From NCBI GenBank assembly GCA_903834675.1, contig CAILKC010000457.1, forward strand, positions 1 through 5,735: DNA of 5,735 bases. Direction: 5' to 3'. This document shows, piece after piece, positions 1-5,508 of this stretch. The stretch comes from an uncultured Victivallales bacterium (GTDB taxonomy: Bacteria; Verrucomicrobiota; Lentisphaeria; Oligosphaerales; JAFGRS01). The notes under the pieces were generated by a model that was not told where the DNA came from, did not search any database, and saw only the letters and a program-made list of their open reading frames with translations. Position numbers and translations under genes: made by a program. Each line of letters starts with the position of its first letter. Positions within the stretch are counted from its first letter, which is position 1.

Positions 1-4
1 CACG

Positions 5-1666
5 GTGGAACTGTGCCGCCCGCCCGTGGTGCGCGCGCCGCCGGTTGTGCCAGCGCCGCCGACGGCAATCACGATGGCGAGCCCGCCCGGCGCGATTCGC
101 GGGCAACCGGCTACGGCTACGGACATCCCGGCGGGGGTAACATCGCTGCCTTGCCCGCAACTCTGCATCGTCTGCGCGGCTTACGGCAAGGACCCCGTGC
201 GGATCGCCGCCAACCGCAAGGCGATGGCGACATGGGGCGGGCAGACGCTGCTGCCGCACCTCGTGTTGGTGGAGTTGCTGGAGCCGGGGGAGGCGAGTCA
301 CTACGCCGACGCGCTGCCGGTGGGGCGCTCGACGCATGTGGTGCTGCCTTATGACCCGTGGGCGATGCGCGGGCTGTTTCAGAAGGAAGCCGCGATGAAC
401 CTCGGCGCCAAGATCGCGCCGGATGCGACTGAGGTACTGCTATTCCTGGACATGGATGTGCATTCGGCTGACCCGCACTGGTTCGCGGAGGTCATGGTTC
501 CGTTCGCACAGCACCCCGGCGAGGGTGTGCTGGTGCAGTGTTACCGCAGGATGATGGACACGGGGGAACCCGACCGGAACTACTGGTCGGTGGGCTCTGC
601 CCCGGCCATCCCCCTGGACCCGAAGATTTACCGGCAGCCTGGCCTGGGCTGGGCGATGCGGCGGGACTACTGGACGAGGATTGGCGGGCTCAACCCGTGG
701 GGGGTCTCTGGCTCGGGGGATGTGATGATCCTTCACGAGCTGTCGCCGGGGTACTATCCCGACTGGGATGGCTCGGTGATGGCGTGGTGGCAGGATGTAC
801 GCCGCCGTGGGTTGCCGCAGGCCCGGCTGGCGTTCGCGAATGTGGACGTGATCCACGAGCACCATGGGCCGTTCAAGGAGCGGGCTTACTGGGACTCTAG
901 GGTGGTGATTGACTGGCTGGAGACGCCGGTGAAGGAGATGATCGAACTGGGCCACGATGGGTTGCTGCGCTGGCGCAACCCCGACTGTCGGCTGGCGAAG
1001 TTGTTTACCTGCAAAGCGGAGATCGGCAATCTGGGGTTGAAGGTGGCGGCGGCAAAGGTGGGGCTGCTGAAGCACAGCTACAAGGACATCTTCGGCTGGT
1101 TCGACTTCCAGGGGCCGTATCGCAAGATCGTGGCTGAGGCGCCCAAAGGCTCAACCCTCGTCGAGCTGGGCTGCTTCTTTGGCAAATCCACCTGCTTTCT
1201 GGCCGTACAGGCGCACAACGCCAACAAGGCGCTGGAGGTGGTAGCCTGTGACCTGTTCCCGAAGCAGCATCCAAGCTCGGACATTTGGGGCACCGGCCCA
1301 GGGCAGACGCCGTTTCCACCGTCGGGCTCGTGCTACGAGACTTGCCAGCGGAACCTCAAGGCCACCGGCGCGCGGGTGGAGTTGCTGGCGATGGATGGGG
1401 TGAAGTTGGCAGACGAGTTCAAGGACGGCTCTGTGTTCGCGGTGTGGATCGACGCGGACCACACTTACGCTGGCACGCTGGCAATGCTGGATGCCTGGTG
1501 GCCGACGGTGGCTCCGGGCGGGCTGATTGGGGGGCACGACTATGTGAACGCCAAGTGGCCGGGGGTGCGCCAGGCGGTGGATGAGTGGGCCGGGGCGCCG
1601 TCGCGCCGGTTGGAGGTGACGCAGGAGGGGATTTCGTTTGTGGTGAGGAAGTGGAGCACGCCATGA
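5..1666 (+). CDS. Bifunctional GT-A glycosyltransferase / SAM-dependent methyltransferase, possibly 5'-partial
   Basis: Predicted two-domain enzyme; numbering counts the GTG at 5 as residue 1. Residues about 52-305 look like a GT-A nucleotide-sugar transferase: a beta strand (LCIVCAAYG) opens the fold, a hydrophobic strand ends in the DxD-type metal site DMD (149-151), and a GLGWAMRRDYWTRIGGLN segment (213-230) with a later HEHHGPF (284-290) fits the acceptor/metal half of such enzymes. Residues about 365-550 match class I methyltransferases of the Methyltransf_24 type: SAM-binding LVELGCFFGKST (385-396), acidic CDLF (415-418), WIDADHTY (481-488), PGGLIGGHDY (504-513). The likely role is adding a sugar and methylating that sugar or a neighbouring group; the acceptor is unknown. 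The first 50 residues are Pro/Ala-rich and probably disordered. The start is uncertain: the frame is open to the left edge, GTG at 5 is possible, and an in-frame ATG lies at 74 without a clear ribosome binding site. The stop overlaps the next start (ATGA). Confidence 0.85.
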   Translation: MELCRPPVVRAPPVVPAPPTAITMASPPGAIRGQPATATDIPAGVTSLPCPQLCIVCAAYGKDPVRIAANRKAMATWGGQTLLPHLVLVELLEPGEASHYADALPVGRSTHVVLPYDPWAMRGLFQKEAAMNLGAKIAPDATEVLLFLDMDVHSADPHWFAEVMVPFAQHPGEGVLVQCYRRMMDTGEPDRNYWSVGSAPAIPLDPKIYRQPGLGWAMRRDYWTRIGGLNPWGVSGSGDVMILHELSPGYYPDWDGSVMAWWQDVRRRGLPQARLAFANVDVIHEHHGPFKERAYWDSRVVIDWLETPVKEMIELGHDGLLRWRNPDCRLAKLFTCKAEIGNLGLKVAAAKVGLLKHSYKDIFGWFDFQGPYRKIVAEAPKGSTLVELGCFFGKSTCFLAVQAHNANKALEVVACDLFPKQHPSSDIWGTGPGQTPFPPSGSCYETCQRNLKATGARVELLAMDGVKLADEFKDGSVFAVWIDADHTYAGTLAMLDAWWPTVAPGGLIGGHDYVNAKWPGVRQAVDEWAGAPSRRLEVTQEGISFVVRKWSTP

Positions 1667-2352
1667 CGGAAGACGATGACGGGCGGGTGGTGGGGGTTTG
1701 GTCGGTGCCGCGGCTGGGGTTCATGAACACGTTTCACTGTATCCTGGGGGCGCTTCCGGCGCTGGGGATTCCGGTGGTGCGGGGGCACGGGGTATTCTGG
1801 GGCCAGGCGCTGGAGCTGGCGATGGAGCGGGCGATCGAGGGGCACGGGGCGGTGTGGTTGTTGTGTCTGGACTACGACAGCATCTTCGCCCCCGAGGATC
1901 TGCATGAGTTGCTGCGGATCGCGCGCTCGCGGCCCGAGGTGGACGCGCTCTGCCCACACCAGTGGCACCGTTCGGCGGATGTGCCGCTGTGGACGCCCAA
2001 GCGGCTCCCGGACGGCTCCTGGCCGGAGGTGACGGATACGGACCTGGACTGCGAGACGTTCGCCCTGGAGACGGGGCACTTCGGCATGTCGCTCTTGCGG
2101 GCCAGCGCGGTGGCGCGGATGCCACACCCGTGGTTTCTGCCAGTGCCGAATCAGGCCGGGCGCTGGGCGGAGGGGAAGACGGATGATGACATCTACTTCT
2201 GGGACAAGTTCCGGGCGCATGGGGGCCTCGTCTGGTTGGCGCCGCGGGTCATTATCGGCCACGCGGAGGAAGAGATTCGCTGGCCGGGTGCGGATGCGAA
2301 GGTGCAGCGGCAGAGCTTTCTGGACTATTGGACGAATGGGCGCCGCGGTTGA
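1663..2352 (+). CDS. GT-A-like glycosyltransferase (family 2-like)
   Basis: A 229-residue protein. The frame is open further upstream, but ATG 1663 is preferred because it overlaps the previous stop as ATGA and has GGAG (1653-1656) six bases upstream. A hydrophobic strand WLLCLDYDS (65-73) holds a DxD-type motif (DYD, 70-72), followed by a helix (EDLHELLRIARSR), as in GT-A enzymes. GHFGMSLLRASAVARM (138-153) resembles the segment where these enzymes bind sugar or acceptor. TDDDIYFWDKFRAHGG (173-188) and a late H200 fit the catalytic acid cluster and final metal ligand seen in family 2-like proteins. No membrane segment or signal peptide is visible, so it is probably cytoplasmic. Coupling to the upstream transferase/methyltransferase suggests that both act on one target, such as virion protein, modified DNA or host surface glycan. 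The fold is fairly secure; the substrate cannot be read from sequence. Confidence 0.72.
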   Translation: MTEDDDGRVVGVWSVPRLGFMNTFHCILGALPALGIPVVRGHGVFWGQALELAMERAIEGHGAVWLLCLDYDSIFAPEDLHELLRIARSRPEVDALCPHQWHRSADVPLWTPKRLPDGSWPEVTDTDLDCETFALETGHFGMSLLRASAVARMPHPWFLPVPNQAGRWAEGKTDDDIYFWDKFRAHGGLVWLAPRVIIGHAEEEIRWPGADAKVQRQSFLDYWTNGRRG

Positions 2353-2409
2353 CGCGGGCGGGAGTGTTGTAGTCAGACGGTTACGTGCGGGTACGAACAA
2401 CCAACCGAT

Positions 2410-2416
2410 GAGGTGA
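2410..2416 (+). promoter_or_regulatory. Ribosome binding site for the 118-residue protein
   Basis: GAGGTGA matches the anti-Shine-Dalgarno complement well and lies four bases before the ATG at 2421. The spacing is on the short side. It supports that start over any downstream GTG. Confidence 0.65.
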
Positions 2417-2420
2417 CGCG

Positions 2421-2777
2421 ATGAGTGTGACGTTTACGAAGGGCACGAGTACCACCGCGGTTACGGTGATTCCCGTCCCTGGTACGCTGCAGTACGGCGG
2501 CAACCATGACCAGCGCGGCGGACGGGTAACGGACCCGGTGCAGGCGGGTCTGGCTCGTGACGGGCAGTGTCAGGTGATCGTGACGGCAGCGAATGAGGCC
2601 GAGATTCTGGCGCTCGCCAGCCCGGCGGGGGATGGGGACTACGCGGTGGCGGGGGACGATATCGTTGCCGGTCAGGTGTCGGCAGCCGCGCTGGTGGACG
2701 TGAACTATGGCGAGGGCGAGGACGGGGTGGAAGTCGTAACGGTCGCCTGGAAGGGCACGACGGCGGTGGTGGTGTAA
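2421..2777 (+). CDS. Hypothetical small phage structural-type protein
   Basis: A 118-residue protein that I do not recognise. It is rich in Val, Thr, Gly and Ala with alternating hydrophobic residues (for example TTAVTVIPVPG, QCQVIVTA, GVEVVTVAWKG), which suggests a beta-rich fold. Residues 59-70 could form one helix (EAEILALASPAG), and the stretch 70-105 is acidic (DGDY, GDD, YGEGEDG). There is no signal peptide or transmembrane helix. The gene sits between glycosyltransferases and a tail-tube-like gene, so a virion role such as head decoration, joining or tail component is an inference from position and composition only. A 68-base gap separates it from the preceding gene, the longest clear gap in the left half, so a new transcript could begin here, though I see no convincing promoter. 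Confidence 0.75.
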   Translation: MSVTFTKGTSTTAVTVIPVPGTLQYGGNHDQRGGRVTDPVQAGLARDGQCQVIVTAANEAEILALASPAGDGDYAVAGDDIVAGQVSAAALVDVNYGEGEDGVEVVTVAWKGTTAVVV

Positions 2778-2797
2778 GTAACGGGCAATCTCTGAGC

Positions 2798-2804
2798 AAA
2801 GGAG
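2798..2804 (+). promoter_or_regulatory. Strong ribosome binding site for the tail-tube-like protein
   Basis: AAAGGAG lies nine bases before ATG 2814. It is one of the best Shine-Dalgarno sequences in the window, consistent with high expression of a major structural protein. Confidence 0.75.
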
Positions 2805-2813
2805 TTTCTGACC

Positions 2814-3161
2814 ATGGCAAGTCTTCTGCGATTCGACAACTGTGCGCTGGGGACCAACACCCTTGCCGCAACCTCTTTCGTCACTGGTTCAGGGCGCGTC
2901 GCCATGGCCGGCGATGATGGCAAGGTGACCACGGCGGACGGACGCATTCATAACTTCCGCCGGACGATTACCCCGAAGGCGGACTGTGAGATCTACGGCA
3001 ACCAGACGGTGGTGGAGACTGCCGTGGGGCTGGGGGTGGTGTGTACGTTCAAGCGCGGCACGACGACGGTAAAGACGTTCACCGGAGTGGTGACGGCGCA
3101 GTATCAGGACAACACGAAGACGACCAAGGTCGCCGTGGTGGGCACGCCGTCTCTTACGTAA
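2814..3161 (+). CDS. Putative phage tail tube-like protein
   Basis: A 115-residue protein with a strong ribosome binding site. From about residue 28 it reads as successive beta strands: GRVAMAGDDGKVTTADGRIHNF, then RRTITPKADCEIYG (49-62), a hydrophobic LGVVCTFKRG (73-82), KTFTGVVTAQYQDN (87-100) and a closing KTTKVAVVGTP (102-112). The order (target phrase, RTxTPxxDxEI, VxCTFxxG, GVVTAxYxDN, KVxVxGxP) and the length resemble small tail tube proteins of the Mu gpM or lambda gpV kind, which polymerise as stacked beta rings. This is recognition by pattern, not a database match. Its place immediately before a G/T-like chaperone pair fits, because tube genes commonly precede those chaperones. Alternatives are a head-tail joining or decoration protein. 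No signal peptide or membrane segment is seen. Confidence 0.5.
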   Translation: MASLLRFDNCALGTNTLAATSFVTGSGRVAMAGDDGKVTTADGRIHNFRRTITPKADCEIYGNQTVVETAVGLGVVCTFKRGTTTVKTFTGVVTAQYQDNTKTTKVAVVGTPSLT

Positions 3162-3186
3162 GGTGAGGCTTCAATCTCGAATGGAT

Positions 3187-3191
3187 GGAGG
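3187..3191 (+). promoter_or_regulatory. Ribosome binding site that decides the start at 3200
   Basis: GGAGG lies eight bases before ATG 3200. An in-frame ATG at 3185 also exists, but choosing it would put this perfect Shine-Dalgarno inside the gene and leave the upstream ATG without one. The start at 3200 is therefore preferred. Confidence 0.7.
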
Positions 3192-3199
3192 AAGAGGGT

Positions 3200-3661
3200 A
3201 TGTCGTTCCGAGGCATTCCGATCAAGGTGGCGACGTTCGACCCGGAGACGGGGGAGCCGACGGGGAACTTTGAGACGGCGGGGTTCGCCACTCTGCGGCG
3301 CTGCCCCGCTCTAGGGGGATTGCTGAAGTTGGTGGTTGCCGCCGGGGCCGCCGAGGATCGGGCCGGGCGTCTGGCGGTGTTGGCGCACCGGGCACTGTTT
3401 GCGGCGGAGACGCCGGAGGCGGTAGAGAGTGCGGCGGCGGTGTACGGCAAGGCGGCGGAAGAGTCTGAACTGGCCACGCAGGCACTGGGGGGAGCGGTAC
3501 ACGACTTCGTAGTAGCCGGGTTTGTCGGCGCCGGCTATTCGCCCGATGAGGCGGAGCGCTATGCCTCGCAGGTCGGCACCGAACGAATGCAGGAGCTCAA
3601 GGGCGCCTGCCTGGTGGGTTCCGGCAGGCTGGATTTTACGAAGGCTCCGGCGGCAGCCTGA
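3200..3661 (+). CDS. Putative tail assembly chaperone (G-like)
   Basis: A 153-residue protein. Residues 1-30 form a short strand-rich opening (FRGIPIKVATFDPETGEPTGNFETAGFATL). After that it is almost entirely helical and Ala/Glu-rich, ending in a small flexible tail (LDFTKAPAAA). There are no membrane segments. Tail assembly chaperones of long-tailed phages are small helical proteins encoded just after the tail tube gene. They often exist in a short form (G) and a longer form (G-T) made by -1 frameshifting near the end of the first gene. Here an ORF in exactly the -1 frame runs beyond the stop (to 3873), which supports the identification. No sequence motif proves it; a head-completion or unrelated helical protein remains possible. 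The alternative start at 3185 would add five residues. Confidence 0.55.
   Translation: MSFRGIPIKVATFDPETGEPTGNFETAGFATLRRCPALGGLLKLVVAAGAAEDRAGRLAVLAHRALFAAETPEAVESAAAVYGKAAEESELATQALGGAVHDFVVAGFVGAGYSPDEAERYASQVGTERMQELKGACLVGSGRLDFTKAPAAA
3634..3640 (+). promoter_or_regulatory. Possible weak -1 slippage site (TTTTACG)
   Basis: In the upstream frame this reads T TTT ACG. A P-site Phe tRNA could re-pair perfectly after a -1 slip, but the A-site codon cannot, so it is not a classical X XXY YYZ heptamer. It is the only run in the allowed slip interval (3550-3661) with even half of the required symmetry. A slip here would give a fusion of about 224 residues ending at 3873. Confidence 0.2.
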
Positions 3662-3673
3662 GTCCGGCGGAGC
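3644..3673 (+). promoter_or_regulatory. Hairpin across the G-like stop codon
   Basis: GCTCCG (3644-3649) is complementary to CGGAGC (3668-3673), with an added G-U pair from 3643 and 3674 and an 18-base loop containing the TGA stop (3659-3661). A competing hairpin pairs AGGCT (3642-3646) with AGCCT (3655-3659). The main stem buries the GGAG at 3669-3672. It could stimulate frameshifting, or it could block start of the next ORF until a ribosome opens it. GC-rich DNA makes such stems common by chance. Confidence 0.35.
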
Positions 3674-3681
3674 TGTGTTAC

Positions 3682-3873
3682 GTGGTGGCCGAGACACGTT
3701 ACTGGCGGGCCATGGCTATCAGCCTGGGACTGGACCCGGAGACGCCGCCCGAGGATCTGCTGTTGGTACAGCGGGTGGTGGACCGTGAGACGGGCCGGAC
3801 GCTGGGCATCGAGCCGGCCAAGGCCGTGGTGGACGAGTTCAACCGCTGCCGACGCATACTGGGGGGATCGTGA
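3682..3873 (+). CDS. T-like small ORF in the -1 frame (independent or frameshift extension)
   Basis: Read alone, GTG 3682 gives 63 residues, with GGAG (3669-3672) nine bases upstream. ATG 3712 is a later alternative. The same frame is open back to a TGA at 3547, so it overlaps the end of the upstream gene and is offset by -1, as in G/G-T tail chaperone pairs. Before the GTG the frame already reads as plausible protein (SPAELCYV), which slightly favours translation from further upstream by frameshifting. The product looks genuine: a helix (AETRYWRAMAISLGL), a PETPPEDLLL turn/helix, and a final helix (AKAVVDEFNRCRRIL). If fused, it would add about 78 residues to the G-like protein. Function is inferred from layout only; I recognise no specific family. 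Confidence 0.55.
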   Translation: MVAETRYWRAMAISLGLDPETPPEDLLLVQRVVDRETGRTLGIEPAKAVVDEFNRCRRILGGS

Positions 3874-3879
3874 CAGGCC

Positions 3880-5139
3880 ATGCTCAGGCGCATCGTCCAC
3901 TTCAAGCAGGCTGAAGAGTACCTGGCAGCGCGGCAGGATCGCCCGACGTACCTGAAGGCCTCGGAGTACCTGACGGCCTGGGACGCGGAGACGCGGCGCA
4001 AGGCGTTCTTCAGCGCTCGGGTGGCCTCGGCGGACATCCTCTCTGAGTTGCACCAGCGCTGTCAGCAGGTGGTCAACGGGGATATGACCGACCGGCAGGC
4101 GCGGGAGCTGCTGCGGGTCTTTCTGAATGGCGACGGGGCGGCGGCGCTGCGGCAGCTCGGGTTCATGCCACAGGGGGAGGCTGCGCAGTCGGTGGTGGAG
4201 CTCGCGAGCGTGCGGCGCCTGCAACTGATCCTCTACCAGAATGCGAAGATCGCACAGGAGGCCGGGCACTACCGGCAGTGGGCCGAGAATGCGGCCCTCT
4301 TCCCCTACGGCCGCTGGCACCTCGGACACGCCGAGGAGCACCGCCCCGAACACGCCGCGCGCGACGGGAAGGTCTACGCCTTCGAGCATCCCATCTGGCG
4401 CACCAGCCCCCCGGGAAGCGAGTTCAACTGCCACTGCTGGCGCGAGGAGCTGACCGCCGAGGAAGCGGCCGGCCTGACCGTGCAGCCCAACGACCAGACG
4501 GTGCCACGGCCGACGGTGGACTTCGACCCCGGCGCCCCCCTGGACGTGCCCCCGCCCGTCAAGGCCAGGACCCCGCCGGGGATTCTGCAGGCGCTGCGGC
4601 GGAGTTTGGGAAGCCAACCGCGCTTCCCGACCGAGGACCTGACGATCGGAGAGGACCGCAGCCTGGAGGGGTTTGACGCGCAGGGACGGGCGGCCATGGC
4701 GGCGGTGGAGAAGGGCTTTGCCGGAGCGGCAACAGAGCGCGGCATGGTCTTCGCTCGCGACGGAAAGCAGGAGAGTGGCGTCATCGAGGGTGACGCCGGC
4801 AGCATCGCCATGGGCGCCAAACGTGACTTGCGCGAGCGGGTGGTGACGCACTGGCACCCGGATGGGGGGACATTCAGCCCGGACGACGTGTATGTGTTCG
4901 CGCACTTCCAGATAGCCGAGTTGCGGGCCGTCACGTCAGAAGGCATCTATTCAATTACGCCCGAAAGCGGGGCTAAATTCGCCACCACCAAACTAGGCAA
5001 CCTGAAGCGAGCCTTGACCCGAATCGGCCCGCAGATGCTTGCGGCGGCGAAGGACGGAGACTATCGTAAGGCACACGGACTGATGGCTGAAGTGTGCATG
5101 CAGAACGGCGTTAGCTACACCCTGCGGAGAAACCCATAA
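3880..5139 (+). CDS. Mu-F/SPP1 gp7-type minor head protein with C-terminal HxHP domain (possible MuF polymorphic toxin)
   Basis: A 419-residue protein. Residues about 40-190 carry the Mu-F (phage head morphogenesis) domain: a helical lead-in (FFSARVASADILSELHQR), RRLQLILYQNAKIAQEAGHYRQ (112-133), ENAALFPYGRWHL (136-148), then RPEH, DGKVYAF, H170-P and GSEFNCHCW (179-187) with the family-typical NCxC cysteines. In known phages such proteins sit in or near the portal and may be ejected with DNA. Residues about 204-250 form a proline-rich linker coded by very GC-rich DNA. The C-terminal domain (about 250-419) contains a strand VVTHWHPDGGTFSPDD (321-336): H324, H326, S333 and D336 form an HxH..SxxD pattern like JAMM/RadC metal sites, with one residue fewer than the usual spacing. 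E298 or E303 could be the missing acid. Similar HNHP-type domains, as I recall, follow MuF domains in other phages. The domain may be a toxin effector or a processing hydrolase. The ribosome binding site is weak (AGG 3876). The stop overlaps the next start. Confidence 0.8.
   Translation: MLRRIVHFKQAEEYLAARQDRPTYLKASEYLTAWDAETRRKAFFSARVASADILSELHQRCQQVVNGDMTDRQARELLRVFLNGDGAAALRQLGFMPQGEAAQSVVELASVRRLQLILYQNAKIAQEAGHYRQWAENAALFPYGRWHLGHAEEHRPEHAARDGKVYAFEHPIWRTSPPGSEFNCHCWREELTAEEAAGLTVQPNDQTVPRPTVDFDPGAPLDVPPPVKARTPPGILQALRRSLGSQPRFPTEDLTIGEDRSLEGFDAQGRAAMAAVEKGFAGAATERGMVFARDGKQESGVIEGDAGSIAMGAKRDLRERVVTHWHPDGGTFSPDDVYVFAHFQIAELRAVTSEGIYSITPESGAKFATTKLGNLKRALTRIGPQMLAAAKDGDYRKAHGLMAEVCMQNGVSYTLRRNP
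5126..5129 (+). promoter_or_regulatory. Ribosome binding site inside the end of the MuF gene
   Basis: GGAG lies nine bases before ATG 5139. With the TAATG overlap it supports translation of the small downstream gene coupled to the MuF fusion protein. Confidence 0.6.
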
Positions 5140-5336
5140 TGAGCAGCAGATGGGAGCTTCCCGGAGTGTTGACGGACGAAGTGTCCGACGCTCTTGCCCT
5201 GGTGCAGGACTACTGGGAGATGCAGGAGTACATGCGCCGCATCTTCATGGACAACGACCCCTGCCCCGATCTGCTTGCCAAGTACGGCCCGAAGTCAGCA
5301 GACTCCGCAATCTCCGCCTCGCCCGCGCCCGTCTGA
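5139..5336 (+). CDS. Small acidic protein, candidate immunity partner of the MuF fusion
   Basis: A 65-residue protein that I do not recognise. Its ATG uses the last base of the preceding TAA (TAATG), with a good ribosome binding site, so translation is probably coupled to the MuF fusion gene. Residues 10-36 form a likely amphipathic, acidic and aromatic helix region (LTDEVSDALALVQDYWEMQEYMRRIF), followed by DNDPCPDLLAKYG. The last 15 residues are Ser/Ala/Pro-rich and probably unstructured. It has about twice as many acidic as basic residues and no signal peptide or membrane segment. A small acidic protein encoded directly after a polymorphic toxin is often its immunity protein. That role here rests only on position, size and charge. 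It could equally be a minor virion or assembly protein, or an unrelated accessory gene. Confidence 0.6.
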   Translation: MSSRWELPGVLTDEVSDALALVQDYWEMQEYMRRIFMDNDPCPDLLAKYGPKSADSAISASPAPV

Positions 5337-5369
5337 CCCTGCCCACCGTCTGCAAGACCCGTCTGACCC
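5328..5369 (+). repeat. Twelve-base direct repeat flanking a short gap
   Basis: CCCGTCTGACCC occurs at 5328-5339 and exactly again at 5358-5369, with a third partial copy, CCGTCTG, at 5346-5352. The first copy contains the stop codon of the small acidic gene and the second ends one base before ATG 5370. It may be a local duplication, a recombination scar or a protein-binding site. Confidence 0.6.
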
Positions 5370-5403
5370 ATGACCAAGACTGTCCAGGTGACCGACTTGC
5401 GCG

Positions 5404-5413
5404 AGGTGAGGTG
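5404..5413 (+). repeat. Tandem AGGTG duplication
   Basis: AGGTGAGGTG is two perfect five-base copies at the exact point where the coding frame shifts. Five bases is not a multiple of three, so gain or loss of a unit turns the reading frame off or on. The repeat also looks like a Shine-Dalgarno sequence, but it lies very close to GTG 5411. Confidence 0.7.
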
Positions 5414-5495
5414 GTCGCGAACGTCTATCAGGCACAAGTGATGGGTTGGAAAGAGTTTGCCAAGGCATTCCCCAAGACGTGGAAGCTGGTTCGCC

Positions 5496-5500
5496 AGAGG
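5496..5500 (+). promoter_or_regulatory. Ribosome binding site for the last gene
   Basis: AGAGG lies eight bases before ATG 5509, inside the end of the preceding small gene. It supports the ATG 5509 start. Confidence 0.55.
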
Positions 5501-5508
5501 ATAGGGAC

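Noticed and set aside
440..1075. A 211-codon open frame on the minus strand
   Set aside because: It is antisense to the glycosyltransferase domain, which has a clear DxD motif on the + strand. The composition is typical of a shadow frame.
1540..2400. A 286-codon open frame on the minus strand
   Set aside because: It is antisense to the second glycosyltransferase, its product is dominated by Arg, Pro and His, and it has no recognisable domain.
2183..2416. A 77-codon + strand open frame across the end of the second glycosyltransferase
   Set aside because: It overlaps the real gene for most of its length, is rich in Arg, Gly and Ser, and has no supporting ribosome binding site or family resemblance.
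2353..2420. A possible promoter in the 68-base gap
   Set aside because: No pair of -35 and -10 like boxes with sensible spacing was found; only the ribosome binding site near the next gene is supported.
3616..3622. GGGTTCC as a -1 slippery site
   Set aside because: The second half is TTCC rather than three identical bases followed by one, so tandem re-pairing would be poor.
3559..4905. A 448-codon open frame on the minus strand
   Set aside because: It lies antisense to the G/T-like genes and the MuF gene, and its translation is low-complexity, rich in Arg, His, Pro and Leu, as expected of the antisense frame of GC-rich coding DNA. The + strand proteins have recognisable domains and ribosome binding sites.
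5150..5410. The first part of a + strand open frame that runs from 5150 to 5512
   Set aside because: It overlaps the well-started 65-residue gene and reads as Arg/Pro-rich shadow (for example HAPHLHGQRPLPRSACQV). Only the part after about 5411 looks like real protein.
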